Of a stretch of DNA of 64,000 bases, positions 63,201 to 64,000 are shown piece by piece. The stretch lies in contig OX465108.1 in the NCBI GenBank assembly GCA_949987565.1, positions 2,418,677 to 2,482,676 of the forward strand, in the 5' to 3' direction. The notes under the pieces are model-generated. The model searched no databases. It saw nothing but the letters and a program-made list of their open reading frames with translations, and had not been told where the DNA came from. The translations under genes and the position numbers were made by a program. The DNA comes from Luidia sarsii. Lineage: Eukaryota > Echinodermata > Asteroidea > Paxillosida > Luidiidae. Numbering within the stretch: position 1 is the stretch's first letter; each line of letters opens with the position of its first letter.

Positions 63201-63630
63201 CACCTGTGTTAATTAGATGCAACTCATACCATGCTCGTAGTTATTTGTACATGTATACACTAGTAAGTAGTACTACTACTACTAGTAGTAGTAGTACTAG
63301 TACTACTACTAGTACTAGTAGTAGTACTACTACTAGTACTGTAGTCTAGTACTATACTAGTCATACTGCACACAGAAGCGCCGTTCAACTTCAACCTAGA
63401 CAATAACAGGTGTAACAACAGGTGTACCGTAAATACGATACCATCACTGCATCACCACCAGGTACCACGCACTAAAAGCTGTACCTGCCAACCTCCACCA
63501 CCATACTTACATAGATTTTATCGTGGTTGTAGCGGTGCCTCAGCTCTCCCAGCAGGATCTTCTCGTCCAGGTTCCCAAGCGTGGCCAAGTCATCCGTCTG
63601 GCCCACTGGGTTATCCACGGTACCTGCCAT
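20714..63630 (-). CDS. SH2-tailed unconventional myosin, complete 29-exon gene (span)
   Basis: This is an actin-based motor with a phosphotyrosine-reading tail. I rebuilt 29 coding exons by hand; all introns are GT-AG and all phases agree, giving about 1096 residues from ATG (63630) to TAA (20714). The motor spans about 1-690: P-loop GESGAGKT (108-115), switch I NDNSSRFG (157-164), switch II DIFGFE (384-389), TEDS site Asp328 and a basic loop 2 (542-566). A single IQ motif (IQKIVRGFLAR, about 712-722) should bind calmodulin or a light chain. An acidic linker and an SH2 domain (862 to about 940, binding Arg887) follow, then a tyrosine-motif tail and a proline-rich C-terminus. Motor sequence is closest by eye to class III-like myosins. 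The motor-IQ-SH2 order matches my memory of class XXVIII, which needs a phylogeny to confirm. It acts presumably at cortical actin downstream of tyrosine kinases (inference). The next gene on the same strand is a Csk-like kinase. Confidence 0.93.
20897..23958. other. Myosin intron 28
   Basis: It holds the inverted-repeat element 21483-21775 and a short aagcaagcaatc repeat (23158-23200). The rest shows nothing I recognise. Confidence 0.6.
21483..21775. mobile_element. Second foldback/MITE family with about 100-bp inverted arms
   Basis: The left arm gttatggcaccctctgttga through cattatcaagtaaagctg is the imperfect complement of cagctttaataatgtcaac through ggcgccataac. No coding capacity. It lies in the myosin exon 28-29 intron. 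Confidence 0.85.
23959..24075 (-). CDS. Myosin exon 28 (tyrosine-rich tail)
   Basis: An alternative frame is longer, but acceptor ctccatccag|CCC with a pyrimidine-rich lead and phase 0 selects [19 protein letters not shown] then [20 protein letters not shown] (39 codons exactly). It contains four tyrosines including YVEP (1028-1031), a YxxP motif of the kind bound by Crk-type SH2 domains. Donor CAG|gtacgt, phase 0. Confidence 0.8.
24140..24300. repeat. Dispersed repeat with CATAGACTCGTGTG-type inverted segments
   Basis: cggctatggctggattctac, acacgagtctatgggg and cccatagacttgtgcg form inverted segments. Related sequence lies at 46545-46640 and 57800-58160. Confidence 0.55.
24542..24667 (-). 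CDS. Myosin exon 27 (ITIM-like LDYADL)
   Basis: Forty-two codons, phase 0 at both ends: [18 protein letters not shown], then [20 protein letters not shown] and more glutamates. LDYADL (residues 960-965) fits the ITIM-type pattern [ILV]xYxx[LV], a possible docking site for SH2 proteins once phosphorylated. Confidence 0.82.
24804..24851 (-). CDS. Myosin exon 26 ([16 protein letters not shown])
   Basis: Sixteen codons, phase 0 at both ends, acceptor tttttag, donor CAA|gtaagt. The position just after the SH2 domain and the ..ILKHPCGQ ending resemble the closing segment of SH2D4-like SH2 domains. It is short, so support comes mainly from splice sites and phase. Confidence 0.8.
25053..25205. mobile_element. 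Foldback element with antisense hammerhead-like core
   Basis: The arm ggtttgcggtgacaccatgc is followed by a core whose complement reads CTGATGACGAACA, a six-base loop, then TGTTTGAAACATCGAG. It ends with accttcaaatct. It lies in the intron between myosin exons 25 and 26. Confidence 0.7.
25369..25486 (-). CDS. Myosin exon 25 (SH2 C-terminal half)
   Basis: It encodes [18 protein letters not shown], then [20 protein letters not shown]. The RCKHFMID strand and the D.QDLV.FY helix complete the SH2 fold. Phase 2 in, phase 0 out (AAG|gtaggc). Confidence 0.94.
25567..25862. repeat. GGGCTA hexamer array
   Basis: About 295 bp of gggcta with variants (ggactg, gggctt, agagct), between the two SH2-core exons of the myosin. 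Confidence 0.93.
25891..25980 (-). CDS. Myosin exon 24 (SH2 core with binding arginine)
   Basis: It encodes [18 protein letters not shown] then [12 protein letters not shown]. Arg887 in YLIRVSES is the beta-B5 arginine that contacts phosphotyrosine. The LIRVSES form resembles the SH2D4/HSH2D-type SH2 domains rather than the Src-type FLVRES. The exon is followed in the intron by a GGGCTA array. Confidence 0.94.
26195..26300 (+). mobile_element. Degenerate tRNA SINE
   Basis: ggatagctctgggtagagca then ggtccagtcaatttttttc match the family; the B box is lost. Confidence 0.55.
26587..26792 (-). CDS. Myosin exon 23 (acidic linker and SH2 start)
   Basis: It begins with a strongly acidic segment ([16 protein letters not shown]), followed by [17 protein letters not shown]. 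It then opens the SH2 domain with WFHGIITR at residues 862-869. The acidic cluster could interact with the basic motor loop or with partners (inference). Phase 0 in, phase 2 out (AG|gtgtgt). Confidence 0.93.
26987..27093. mobile_element. Foldback element, left half
   Basis: It carries aaggtttgcatg, ggtgacaccatgtagcactt and gtgtggctctgaaaag as in the 45171 copy. It lies in the intron between myosin exons 22 and 23. Confidence 0.65.
27125..27210 (-). mobile_element. Penelope-like 3' fragment beside myosin exon 22
   Basis: It holds the motif cgtttcgatcctag and the adjoining tcaaaggcaaaatgaca block of the Penelope 3' UTR in reverse orientation. It ends within about 12 bp of the exon 22 donor. 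Confidence 0.75.
27218..27312 (-). CDS. Myosin exon 22 (post-IQ linker)
   Basis: Thirty-two codons with the split serine. It encodes [17 protein letters not shown] then [15 protein letters not shown] recognise no domain. The frame is fixed by phases on both sides. A Penelope-like 3' fragment begins within about 12 bp of its donor (AAG|gtatgc). Confidence 0.82.
27376..27735 (-). repeat. 45-bp tandem array of Penelope hammerhead-like motif (8 units)
   Basis: Unit starts fall at 27376, 27421, 27466, 27511, 27556, 27601, 27646 and 27691, an exact 45-bp period. Each unit is the motif gggcctgacgtttcgatcct plus aaggacctttctcaaagg. A single motif in the opposite orientation follows at 27733-27766. 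The array is inside the intron between myosin exons 21 and 22. Because 45 is a multiple of 3, it gives long spurious ORFs. Confidence 0.95.
27767..27825. mobile_element. MITE fragment, same family
   Basis: Only the terminal about 58 bp remain (tttaacacacaaactgtggc to accaatgttgcatagggct), directly beside the 45-bp Penelope-motif array. Confidence 0.75.
27863..28027 (-). CDS. Myosin exon 21 (IQ motif and helical neck)
   Basis: It completes the IQ motif ([14 protein letters not shown]) and continues as a charged, probably helical stretch ([34 protein letters not shown]). Its acceptor is preceded on the coding strand by about 490 bases of CT-rich microsatellite. Phase 1 in and out (T|gtaagt). 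Confidence 0.9.
28031..28518. repeat. Purine microsatellite (GAAAAAGAAGAA-type)
   Basis: About 490 bp with only purines apart from a few bases. On the coding strand it forms the pyrimidine tract immediately before myosin exon 21. Confidence 0.95.
28543..28645 (+). mobile_element. LINE 3' UTR tail
   Basis: cttaaccttgagtggcattt then tagccttgtttagggtgatt matches the 237-480 copy. Confidence 0.65.
28953..29044 (-). CDS. Myosin exon 20 ([15 protein letters not shown], start of IQ)
   Basis: It encodes the end of the converter (GKTKIFLK) and the lever-arm start ([18 protein letters not shown]), ending VHIQK with the first residues of the IQ motif. Phase 2 in, phase 1 out (A|gtaagt). Confidence 0.93.
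29360..29590 (+). mobile_element. Two tandem 3' halves of the tRNA SINE
   Basis: Two segments, each running from gcactggtac to gtccagtcaaagtttt, lie at 29371-29425 and 29518-29580. Confidence 0.65.
29901..29996 (-). CDS. Myosin exon 19 (converter)
   Basis: It encodes [17 protein letters not shown] then [15 protein letters not shown], the converter, ending in split glycine codon GG|gtgagt. It joins KTKIF of the next exon as expected for all myosins. Confidence 0.92.
30290..30375 (-). CDS. Myosin exon 18 ([17 protein letters not shown])
   Basis: It encodes [18 protein letters not shown] then [11 protein letters not shown], corresponding to the SH1-SH2 helices of the motor. The polypyrimidine tract before the acceptor is a (GA)n microsatellite on the plus strand. 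Phase 0 in, phase 2 out. Confidence 0.94.
30386..30615. repeat. (GA)n and (CAC/CAT)n microsatellites
   Basis: (GA)n at 30386-30417 is the pyrimidine tract of the exon 18 acceptor on the coding strand. A loose caccatcatcaccaccatc repeat follows. Confidence 0.85.
31588..31622. repeat. Poly-G tract
   Basis: A run of 19 or more G, then further G blocks. Confidence 0.85.
31848..32330. repeat. TCATCCTCATCTTC microsatellite
   Basis: About 480 bp of pyrimidine-rich tcatcttcatcttcctcatc units, open in all plus frames. Confidence 0.93.
32458..32577 (-). CDS. Myosin exon 17 (HFVRCVKPN)
   Basis: Forty codons, phase 0 at both ends. It encodes [19 protein letters not shown] and [18 protein letters not shown], including the invariant HFVRCVKPN motif. 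The exon reads straight on from GAQFK of exon 16. Confidence 0.95.
32805..33086. mobile_element. MITE, related family (terminus CACTACACAACATTGG)
   Basis: It begins aaagccactacacaacattgg and ends ccaatgttgtgtaggggctt. The interior differs from the first family but has the same kind of palindrome (aaatagtttacatctcaccg). Confidence 0.85.
33844..33894 (-). CDS. Myosin exon 16 (TVGAQFK)
   Basis: A 17-codon microexon, [17 protein letters not shown], phase 0 at both ends. It carries the conserved TVG.QFK motif after loop 2. Acceptor ttatag, donor AAG|gtgagc. Confidence 0.9.
34060..34185 (-). mobile_element. LINE 3' UTR tail
   Basis: A reverse copy with tgcaaatcgcccaaaacaag and aaagccactcaaggttcaag. 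Confidence 0.65.
34354..34427 (-). CDS. Myosin exon 15 (basic loop 2)
   Basis: The phase carried over from exon 14 selects the frame [18 protein letters not shown] then RKSAKQR, not the acidic alternative frame. This places a strongly basic insert (residues 542-566) at loop 2, the main electrostatic contact with actin. The exon abuts a 37-bp tandem array that starts 17 bp beyond its acceptor. Confidence 0.85.
34445..35073. repeat. 37-bp tandem array (about 17 units)
   Basis: Units of the form agaaagtcatacaaaaatgc plus ttcagaaaaacattgcc, with cttcag/attcag variants. As 37 is not a multiple of 3, all three frames give the same 37-residue repeat. It begins 17 bp beyond the exon 15 acceptor. Confidence 0.95.
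35122..35460. mobile_element. MITE, same family
   Basis: It runs from cgatgtccacagatttccct to accaatgttgtatagggcct, lacking most of one terminal repeat. It ends about 25 bp from myosin exon 14. Confidence 0.85.
35486..35597 (-). CDS. Myosin exon 14 ([13 protein letters not shown])
   Basis: It encodes [19 protein letters not shown] and [18 protein letters not shown], the actin-binding HLH region of the lower 50K domain. Phase 0 in, phase 1 out (G|gtatgg). A MITE ends about 25 bp downstream of its donor. Confidence 0.94.
36085..36262 (-). mobile_element. tRNA-derived SINE
   Basis: Reverse copy: gggacttgaacccgagacct, ccatctgagctatccagccc, cggcagttaatggttgaaat. Confidence 0.8.
36514..36696 (-). 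CDS. Myosin exon 13 ([20 protein letters not shown])
   Basis: Sixty-one codons, phase 0 at both ends. The open frame extends 24 bases further upstream, but acceptor ccacttcctcacacag|AAT at 36696 gives the correct phase and the expected [16 protein letters not shown] junction. The exon then encodes [16 protein letters not shown] and FSIDHYAGR, ending at AGG|gtgagt. Confidence 0.93.
36860..36905 (-). repeat. Solo Penelope hammerhead-like motif
   Basis: cctgacgtttcgatcctagc followed by aggacctttctcaaaggcag, matching the Penelope 3' UTR core in reverse. It lies in the intron between myosin exons 12 and 13. Confidence 0.7.
37095..37258 (+). mobile_element. tRNA-derived SINE, B box damaged
   Basis: Forward copy with the 5' block and ggtaagagcgctggtacg. 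The A box is altered (ttgcacagatgg) and the sequence diverges after gaggtct. Confidence 0.75.
37549..37635 (-). CDS. Myosin exon 12 ([17 protein letters not shown])
   Basis: Twenty-nine codons, phase 0 at both ends. It encodes [19 protein letters not shown] and [10 protein letters not shown], the relay loop. The usual W after EGI is present. Donor CTG|gtagga. Confidence 0.93.
37880..38115. repeat. (GA)n-rich tract
   Basis: About 235 bp of gagagagagg-type purine repeats in the exon 11-12 intron. Confidence 0.92.
38424..38524 (-). CDS. Myosin exon 11 (switch II and relay helix)
   Basis: It encodes [11 protein letters not shown] (switch II) and [19 protein letters not shown] (relay helix), which are diagnostic of myosin motors and fully intact. 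Acceptor ccag, donor CAG|gtagga (phase 0). Confidence 0.96.
38915..39720. repeat. AGGGGTGGGGAGACA minisatellite
   Basis: About 800 bp with a unit near 18-20 bp (ggggtggggagacaaaag) and higher-order repeats of about 190 bp. Strongly G-biased. Confidence 0.93.
39813..39932 (-). CDS. Myosin exon 10 ([14 protein letters not shown])
   Basis: It encodes [19 protein letters not shown] and [21 protein letters not shown], the motor segment leading to the relay region. Phase 1 in and out, donor G|gtgagt. An 800-bp minisatellite lies about 90 bp downstream of the exon in the next intron. Confidence 0.94.
40915..41015. repeat. Head-to-head pair of Penelope hammerhead-like motifs
   Basis: A reverse motif (40927-40970) is joined to a forward motif (40972-41010), making a near-perfect palindrome centred on aaggcagaatgcctt. 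Confidence 0.85.
41755..42548. repeat. GAGAGG purine microsatellite
   Basis: About 790 bp. The core 41815-42180 is almost pure gagagg hexamer with two cagtgacagg interruptions, followed by diverged gacagagagg repeats. Confidence 0.95.
43133..43241 (-). CDS. Myosin exon 9 (TEDS-site exon)
   Basis: It encodes [18 protein letters not shown], then [18 protein letters not shown]. Asp328 in KGDV lies 16 residues before the conserved DA of RDAMTK, so it occupies the TEDS-rule position. An acidic residue there normally means motor activity does not depend on heavy-chain phosphorylation. Phase 0 in, phase 1 out. Confidence 0.92.
43300..43480 (-). mobile_element. tRNA-derived SINE
   Basis: Reverse orientation: gggacttgaacccgagacct (B box), ccatctgagctatccagccc (A box), then the family 5' block. 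A forward copy follows at 43508, so the pair can fold back. Confidence 0.82.
43508..43640 (+). mobile_element. tRNA-derived SINE
   Basis: Forward copy with gaaggtcaccatctaagggc, agatagctcagatgg and gggttcaagtcccattccag. Confidence 0.8.
43795..43850. repeat. G-rich tract
   Basis: Runs of 6 to about 18 G separated by short spacers, a candidate G-quadruplex region. A similar tract lies at 49918-49965. Confidence 0.8.
44542..44732. mobile_element. Foldback element
   Basis: Palindromic arms: gacttcaagtggagggattg with ggaaaccttcaaatctta, and gacacaatgtgaatcgtctc with gagatgatattacattgtgtc. The centre is gccggctcttttcagagcc. Confidence 0.82.
45171..45498. mobile_element. Foldback element, longest copy (about 330 bp)
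   Basis: Arms of about 130 bp: taagacttgaaggtttgcat pairs with atgcaaacctttaagtctta at the other end. The centre holds cctggcgacaggcagagtgc then acactacacgaaacgttgag, the counterpart of the hammerhead-like core. A further right arm follows at 45518-45602. Confidence 0.9.
45835..45968 (-). mobile_element. Second tRNA-like SINE family
   Basis: gactggaacccgcgactccc (B-box-like, reverse), ccaccgagctgg (A-box side) and ctgctcgacgtgataaacac. The last part recurs at 28708-28800, which also has tttgcccggtggctgatgaa. Confidence 0.5.
46167..46289 (-). CDS. Myosin exon 8 ([16 protein letters not shown])
   Basis: Forty-one codons, phase 0 at both ends. It encodes [20 protein letters not shown], which aligns with the motor consensus for the helix before loop 3, followed by an acidic stretch (DANDDDAAF). 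Acceptor ctgcag, donor ACG|gtatgt. Confidence 0.92.
47040..47260 (+). mobile_element. LINE 3' end, frameshifted copy
   Basis: The same family as 237-480: ccctcattctgcctccatct gives [14 protein letters not shown], then a stop breaks the frame. The tail cttgagtggcttttcagcct matches. Confidence 0.75.
47606..47752. mobile_element. Tc1/pogo-like MITE, truncated copy
   Basis: It shares ggatccatgaaaatg, ggtatagcggtcattcgtta and cgttatagcgacgtt with the 2862 copy in the same family. Confidence 0.75.
48690..48905 (-). mobile_element. Penelope-like 3' UTR fragment
   Basis: A diverged reverse-orientation copy with the hammerhead-like motif and purine-rich 3' UTR repeats, in the intron downstream of myosin exon 7. 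Confidence 0.7.
48968..49073 (-). CDS. Myosin exon 7 (upper 50K, low-conservation segment)
   Basis: Thirty-six codons including the split lysine. It encodes [15 protein letters not shown], then [17 protein letters not shown], which corresponds to the F..l..Am..vGf.dE motor segment. The donor is GAG|gtaaaa, a weak variant followed by an A-run. A Penelope-like 3' fragment lies in the adjacent intron. Confidence 0.88.
49741..49897 (-). CDS. Myosin exon 6 ([12 protein letters not shown])
   Basis: It encodes [17 protein letters not shown], then [20 protein letters not shown], the standard upper-50K motor sequence. Phase 1 in, phase 2 out (AA|gtgagt). A G-rich tract of about 50 bp lies just outside its acceptor. 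Confidence 0.94.
51181..51208. repeat. Poly-A run
   Basis: About 27 A. Other long A runs are at 42736-42758 and 52214-52238. Confidence 0.85.
52438..52535 (+). mobile_element. SINE 3' fragment
   Basis: ctcaagtcccggtccagtca and the common tail ttttccctttatttgtttca. Confidence 0.55.
52637..52739 (-). CDS. Myosin exon 5 (switch I)
   Basis: It encodes [18 protein letters not shown] and the switch I element [10 protein letters not shown], followed by IQLKFKEGK. The acceptor is ccacag and the donor G|gtgagg (phase 1). The sequence is intact at every conserved switch I position I can check. Confidence 0.94.
52900..53665. repeat. CT-rich microsatellite
   Basis: About 765 bp of ctctctcccc-type repeat in the intron upstream of myosin exon 5. 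It is open in all plus frames as Ser/Leu/Pro artefacts. Confidence 0.95.
55150..55325 (+). mobile_element. tRNA-derived SINE
   Basis: It has the family 5' block (gcagttaaggttaatggttg, ttctgactggcgcc, ggaaggccaccatctaagag). A tRNA-like part follows: A box TAGCTCAGATGG and B box GGTTCAAGTCC. It ends at ccggtccagtcaaagttttc. Confidence 0.82.
55529..55631 (-). CDS. Myosin exon 4 (P-loop GESGAGKT)
   Basis: It encodes the ATP-binding P-loop [11 protein letters not shown] and the following helix ([20 protein letters not shown]). The split serine codon before GESG joins exon 3 (phase 2), and the exon ends CAG|gtacgt in phase 0. All nucleotide-binding residues of the loop are present. Confidence 0.95.
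56161..56517. mobile_element. MITE, terminal inverted repeat GGCCCAATACAACATTGG
   Basis: It begins aggcccaatacaacattgg and ends ccaatgttgtattgggcct. An internal imperfect palindrome surrounds the ttactcgtgagtaa core. About 357 bp, non-coding, in the myosin exon 3-4 intron. Confidence 0.9.
57627..57760 (-). CDS. Myosin exon 3 ([14 protein letters not shown])
   Basis: The exon runs from acceptor tttcag|CAC to donor AG|gtaagg (phase 2). It encodes [25 protein letters not shown] and QCIVI leading into the P-loop. The acceptor and the first 20 or so bases of the exon are tandemly duplicated just upstream at 57879-58008. Confidence 0.93.
57741..58008. repeat. Tandem duplication (about 135 bp) including a splice acceptor
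   Basis: The block 57741-57878 is repeated at 57879-58008. It includes the first bases of myosin exon 3, its acceptor and about 115 bp of intron (cgaggaaaccattc, cttgaagatatggatttgag, gccatagccattgga). Confidence 0.9.
58390..58475 (-). mobile_element. LINE 3' UTR tail
   Basis: A reverse copy with tttgcccaaaacaaggctaa and gtcactcaaggttaagggcg. Confidence 0.6.
59397..59535. repeat. (GAA)n microsatellite
   Basis: About 30 uninterrupted GAA units, then interrupted ones, in the exon 2-3 intron. GAA runs of this kind can form triplexes. Confidence 0.95.
59835..59885 (+). repeat. Solo Penelope hammerhead-like motif
   Basis: gagaaaggtcccgcttggat followed by cgaaatgtcaggccc, the Penelope core with a few substitutions. 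Further diverged copies lie at 25257-25305, 45640-45675, 55690-55730 and 60325-60365. Confidence 0.7.
60070..60172 (-). pseudogene. Degenerate duplicate of myosin exon 2 and its flank
   Basis: Acceptor ccccag at 60099-60100 is followed by [13 protein letters not shown] against [13 protein letters not shown] in exon 2. The intron flank also matches 61021-61100 (agattactcataagt, ggggaattaatat). It has no matching donor, and the VNPF and IYG positions are lost, so it is a pseudo-exon. Confidence 0.82.
60954..61019 (-). CDS. Myosin exon 2 ([13 protein letters not shown])
   Basis: Twenty-two codons, phase 0 at both ends, acceptor ctgcag and donor AAG|gtgagg. It encodes the highly conserved [18 protein letters not shown] strand of the motor. 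A degenerate copy of the first part of this exon lies about 0.9 kb downstream at 60075-60172. Confidence 0.93.
61704..62063. mobile_element. MITE, same family, opposite orientation
   Basis: It begins aaaggcccagtacaag and ends accaatgttgtatagggcct. The internal ttactcgcgagtaataaact palindrome is shared with the 56161 copy. Confidence 0.9.
62600..62775 (+). mobile_element. tRNA-derived SINE
   Basis: The same layout as at 55150: ggcagttaatggttg, ttctgactggcgccccc, A box tagctcagatgg, B box ggttcaagtcc and gtccagtcaaagttttc-type end (here tgatccagtcaaag). Confidence 0.82.
63264..63362. repeat. (AGT)n/(ACT)n palindromic triplet repeat
   Basis: Alternating blocks such as tactactactactagtagta make the run self-complementary. 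It lies 150 bp downstream of exon 1, in intron 1. Confidence 0.9.
63511..63630 (-). CDS. Myosin exon 1 (residues 1-40, start codon)
   Basis: The reading begins with ATG at 63630 (MAGTVDNP). It runs into the N-terminal motor motif [19 protein letters not shown], typical of myosins whose motor starts close to the N-terminus. It ends at donor TAT|gtaagt, phase 0. This ATG is chosen because the motif begins 13 residues downstream and no SH3-like N-terminal subdomain is present. The frame is also open upstream for 25 codons, but these look unrelated to myosin. Confidence 0.9.
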
Positions 63631-64000
63631 CCTTCCTCCCGAAGAAGAAAACAAAATAAAACAGCAGCCCCCCAAAACACTGTCCTGATGAAAACTTTTT
63701 ACCACCCAAACAAACTCGCTGTAAAAAAAAACACCTCTGGTTTAGTGTCACGATTCTTGAAGCTGTATGCTGTAGTGAAGTTGTGGTGCTATGACTGAGC
63801 TCTCGTCCCAAGTTTCAAAGGTTGTTTTCAGGTAAAATGTGAGCACCCGAAGCAGACGGCACAGGTGGAAAGGTGACGTGTTTCGGGTGAACCCAGAATG
63901 AGTGGTGGGCGCGACCACAATGCCCGTGCCCAGTCGACCGTGTCGGAGTGCCGGTGCACGGTTTTTTGTTACGTCAGGGCCGTGTGAGCGCCCATCAGAC
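63631..64000 (-). promoter_or_regulatory. Upstream region of the myosin gene
   Basis: It contains the 5' UTR or promoter by position. The distal part (63880-64000) is CpG-richer (ggtgggcgcgaccac, cgtgtcggagtgccgg) than the introns. I see no TATA element. Confidence 0.35.

Overview
This is eukaryotic nuclear DNA, most likely from a marine invertebrate deuterostome (echinoderm, hemichordate or cephalochordate; the window alone does not decide). The reasons are small GT-AG exons spread over long introns, metazoan-type SH2, SH3, Csk and myosin domains, an intact Penelope-like retroelement with a GIY-YIG endonuclease, CR1/L2-like LINE tails, tRNA-derived SINEs, several MITE families and a strong excess of TACATGTA palindromes.

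Two genes lie on the minus strand. (1) Positions 63630 down to 20714 carry a complete unconventional myosin gene. I reconstructed 29 coding exons whose splice phases all agree, giving about 1096 residues: motor domain, one IQ motif, an acidic linker, an SH2 domain, a tail with tyrosine motifs and a proline-rich C-terminus. An SH2-tailed myosin fits what I recall of class XXVIII; humans have none. (2) Positions 5459 down to 524 carry seven exons of a Csk-family tyrosine kinase (SH3, SH2, start of the kinase domain). It runs off the left edge before the catalytic loop, and its initiator exon was not found.

The 15 kb between the genes holds TACATGTA-rich DNA, a CpG-rich promoter candidate near 12.3-12.7 kb, an uninterrupted Penelope-like ORF on the plus strand (15338-17935), a TTGACTAGT-type satellite and scattered MITEs and SINEs. 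A second, nearly identical Penelope 3' end opens the window (1-228). The myosin introns are filled with microsatellites and minisatellites (long purine tracts, GGGCTA hexamers, a 37-bp array, GAGAGG and CT tracts), MITEs, foldback elements and many copies of a short hammerhead-like Penelope motif. One such motif forms an eight-unit 45-bp tandem array.

The biological interest lies in the pairing. A motor with an SH2 domain, ITIM-like and YxxP tyrosine motifs and a PxxPxR proline motif sits head-to-tail with an SH3-SH2 tyrosine kinase. The last internal myosin exon and the first visible kinase exon are both phase 0, so a spliced read-through fusion would be in frame. That is a hypothesis, not a demonstrated product.
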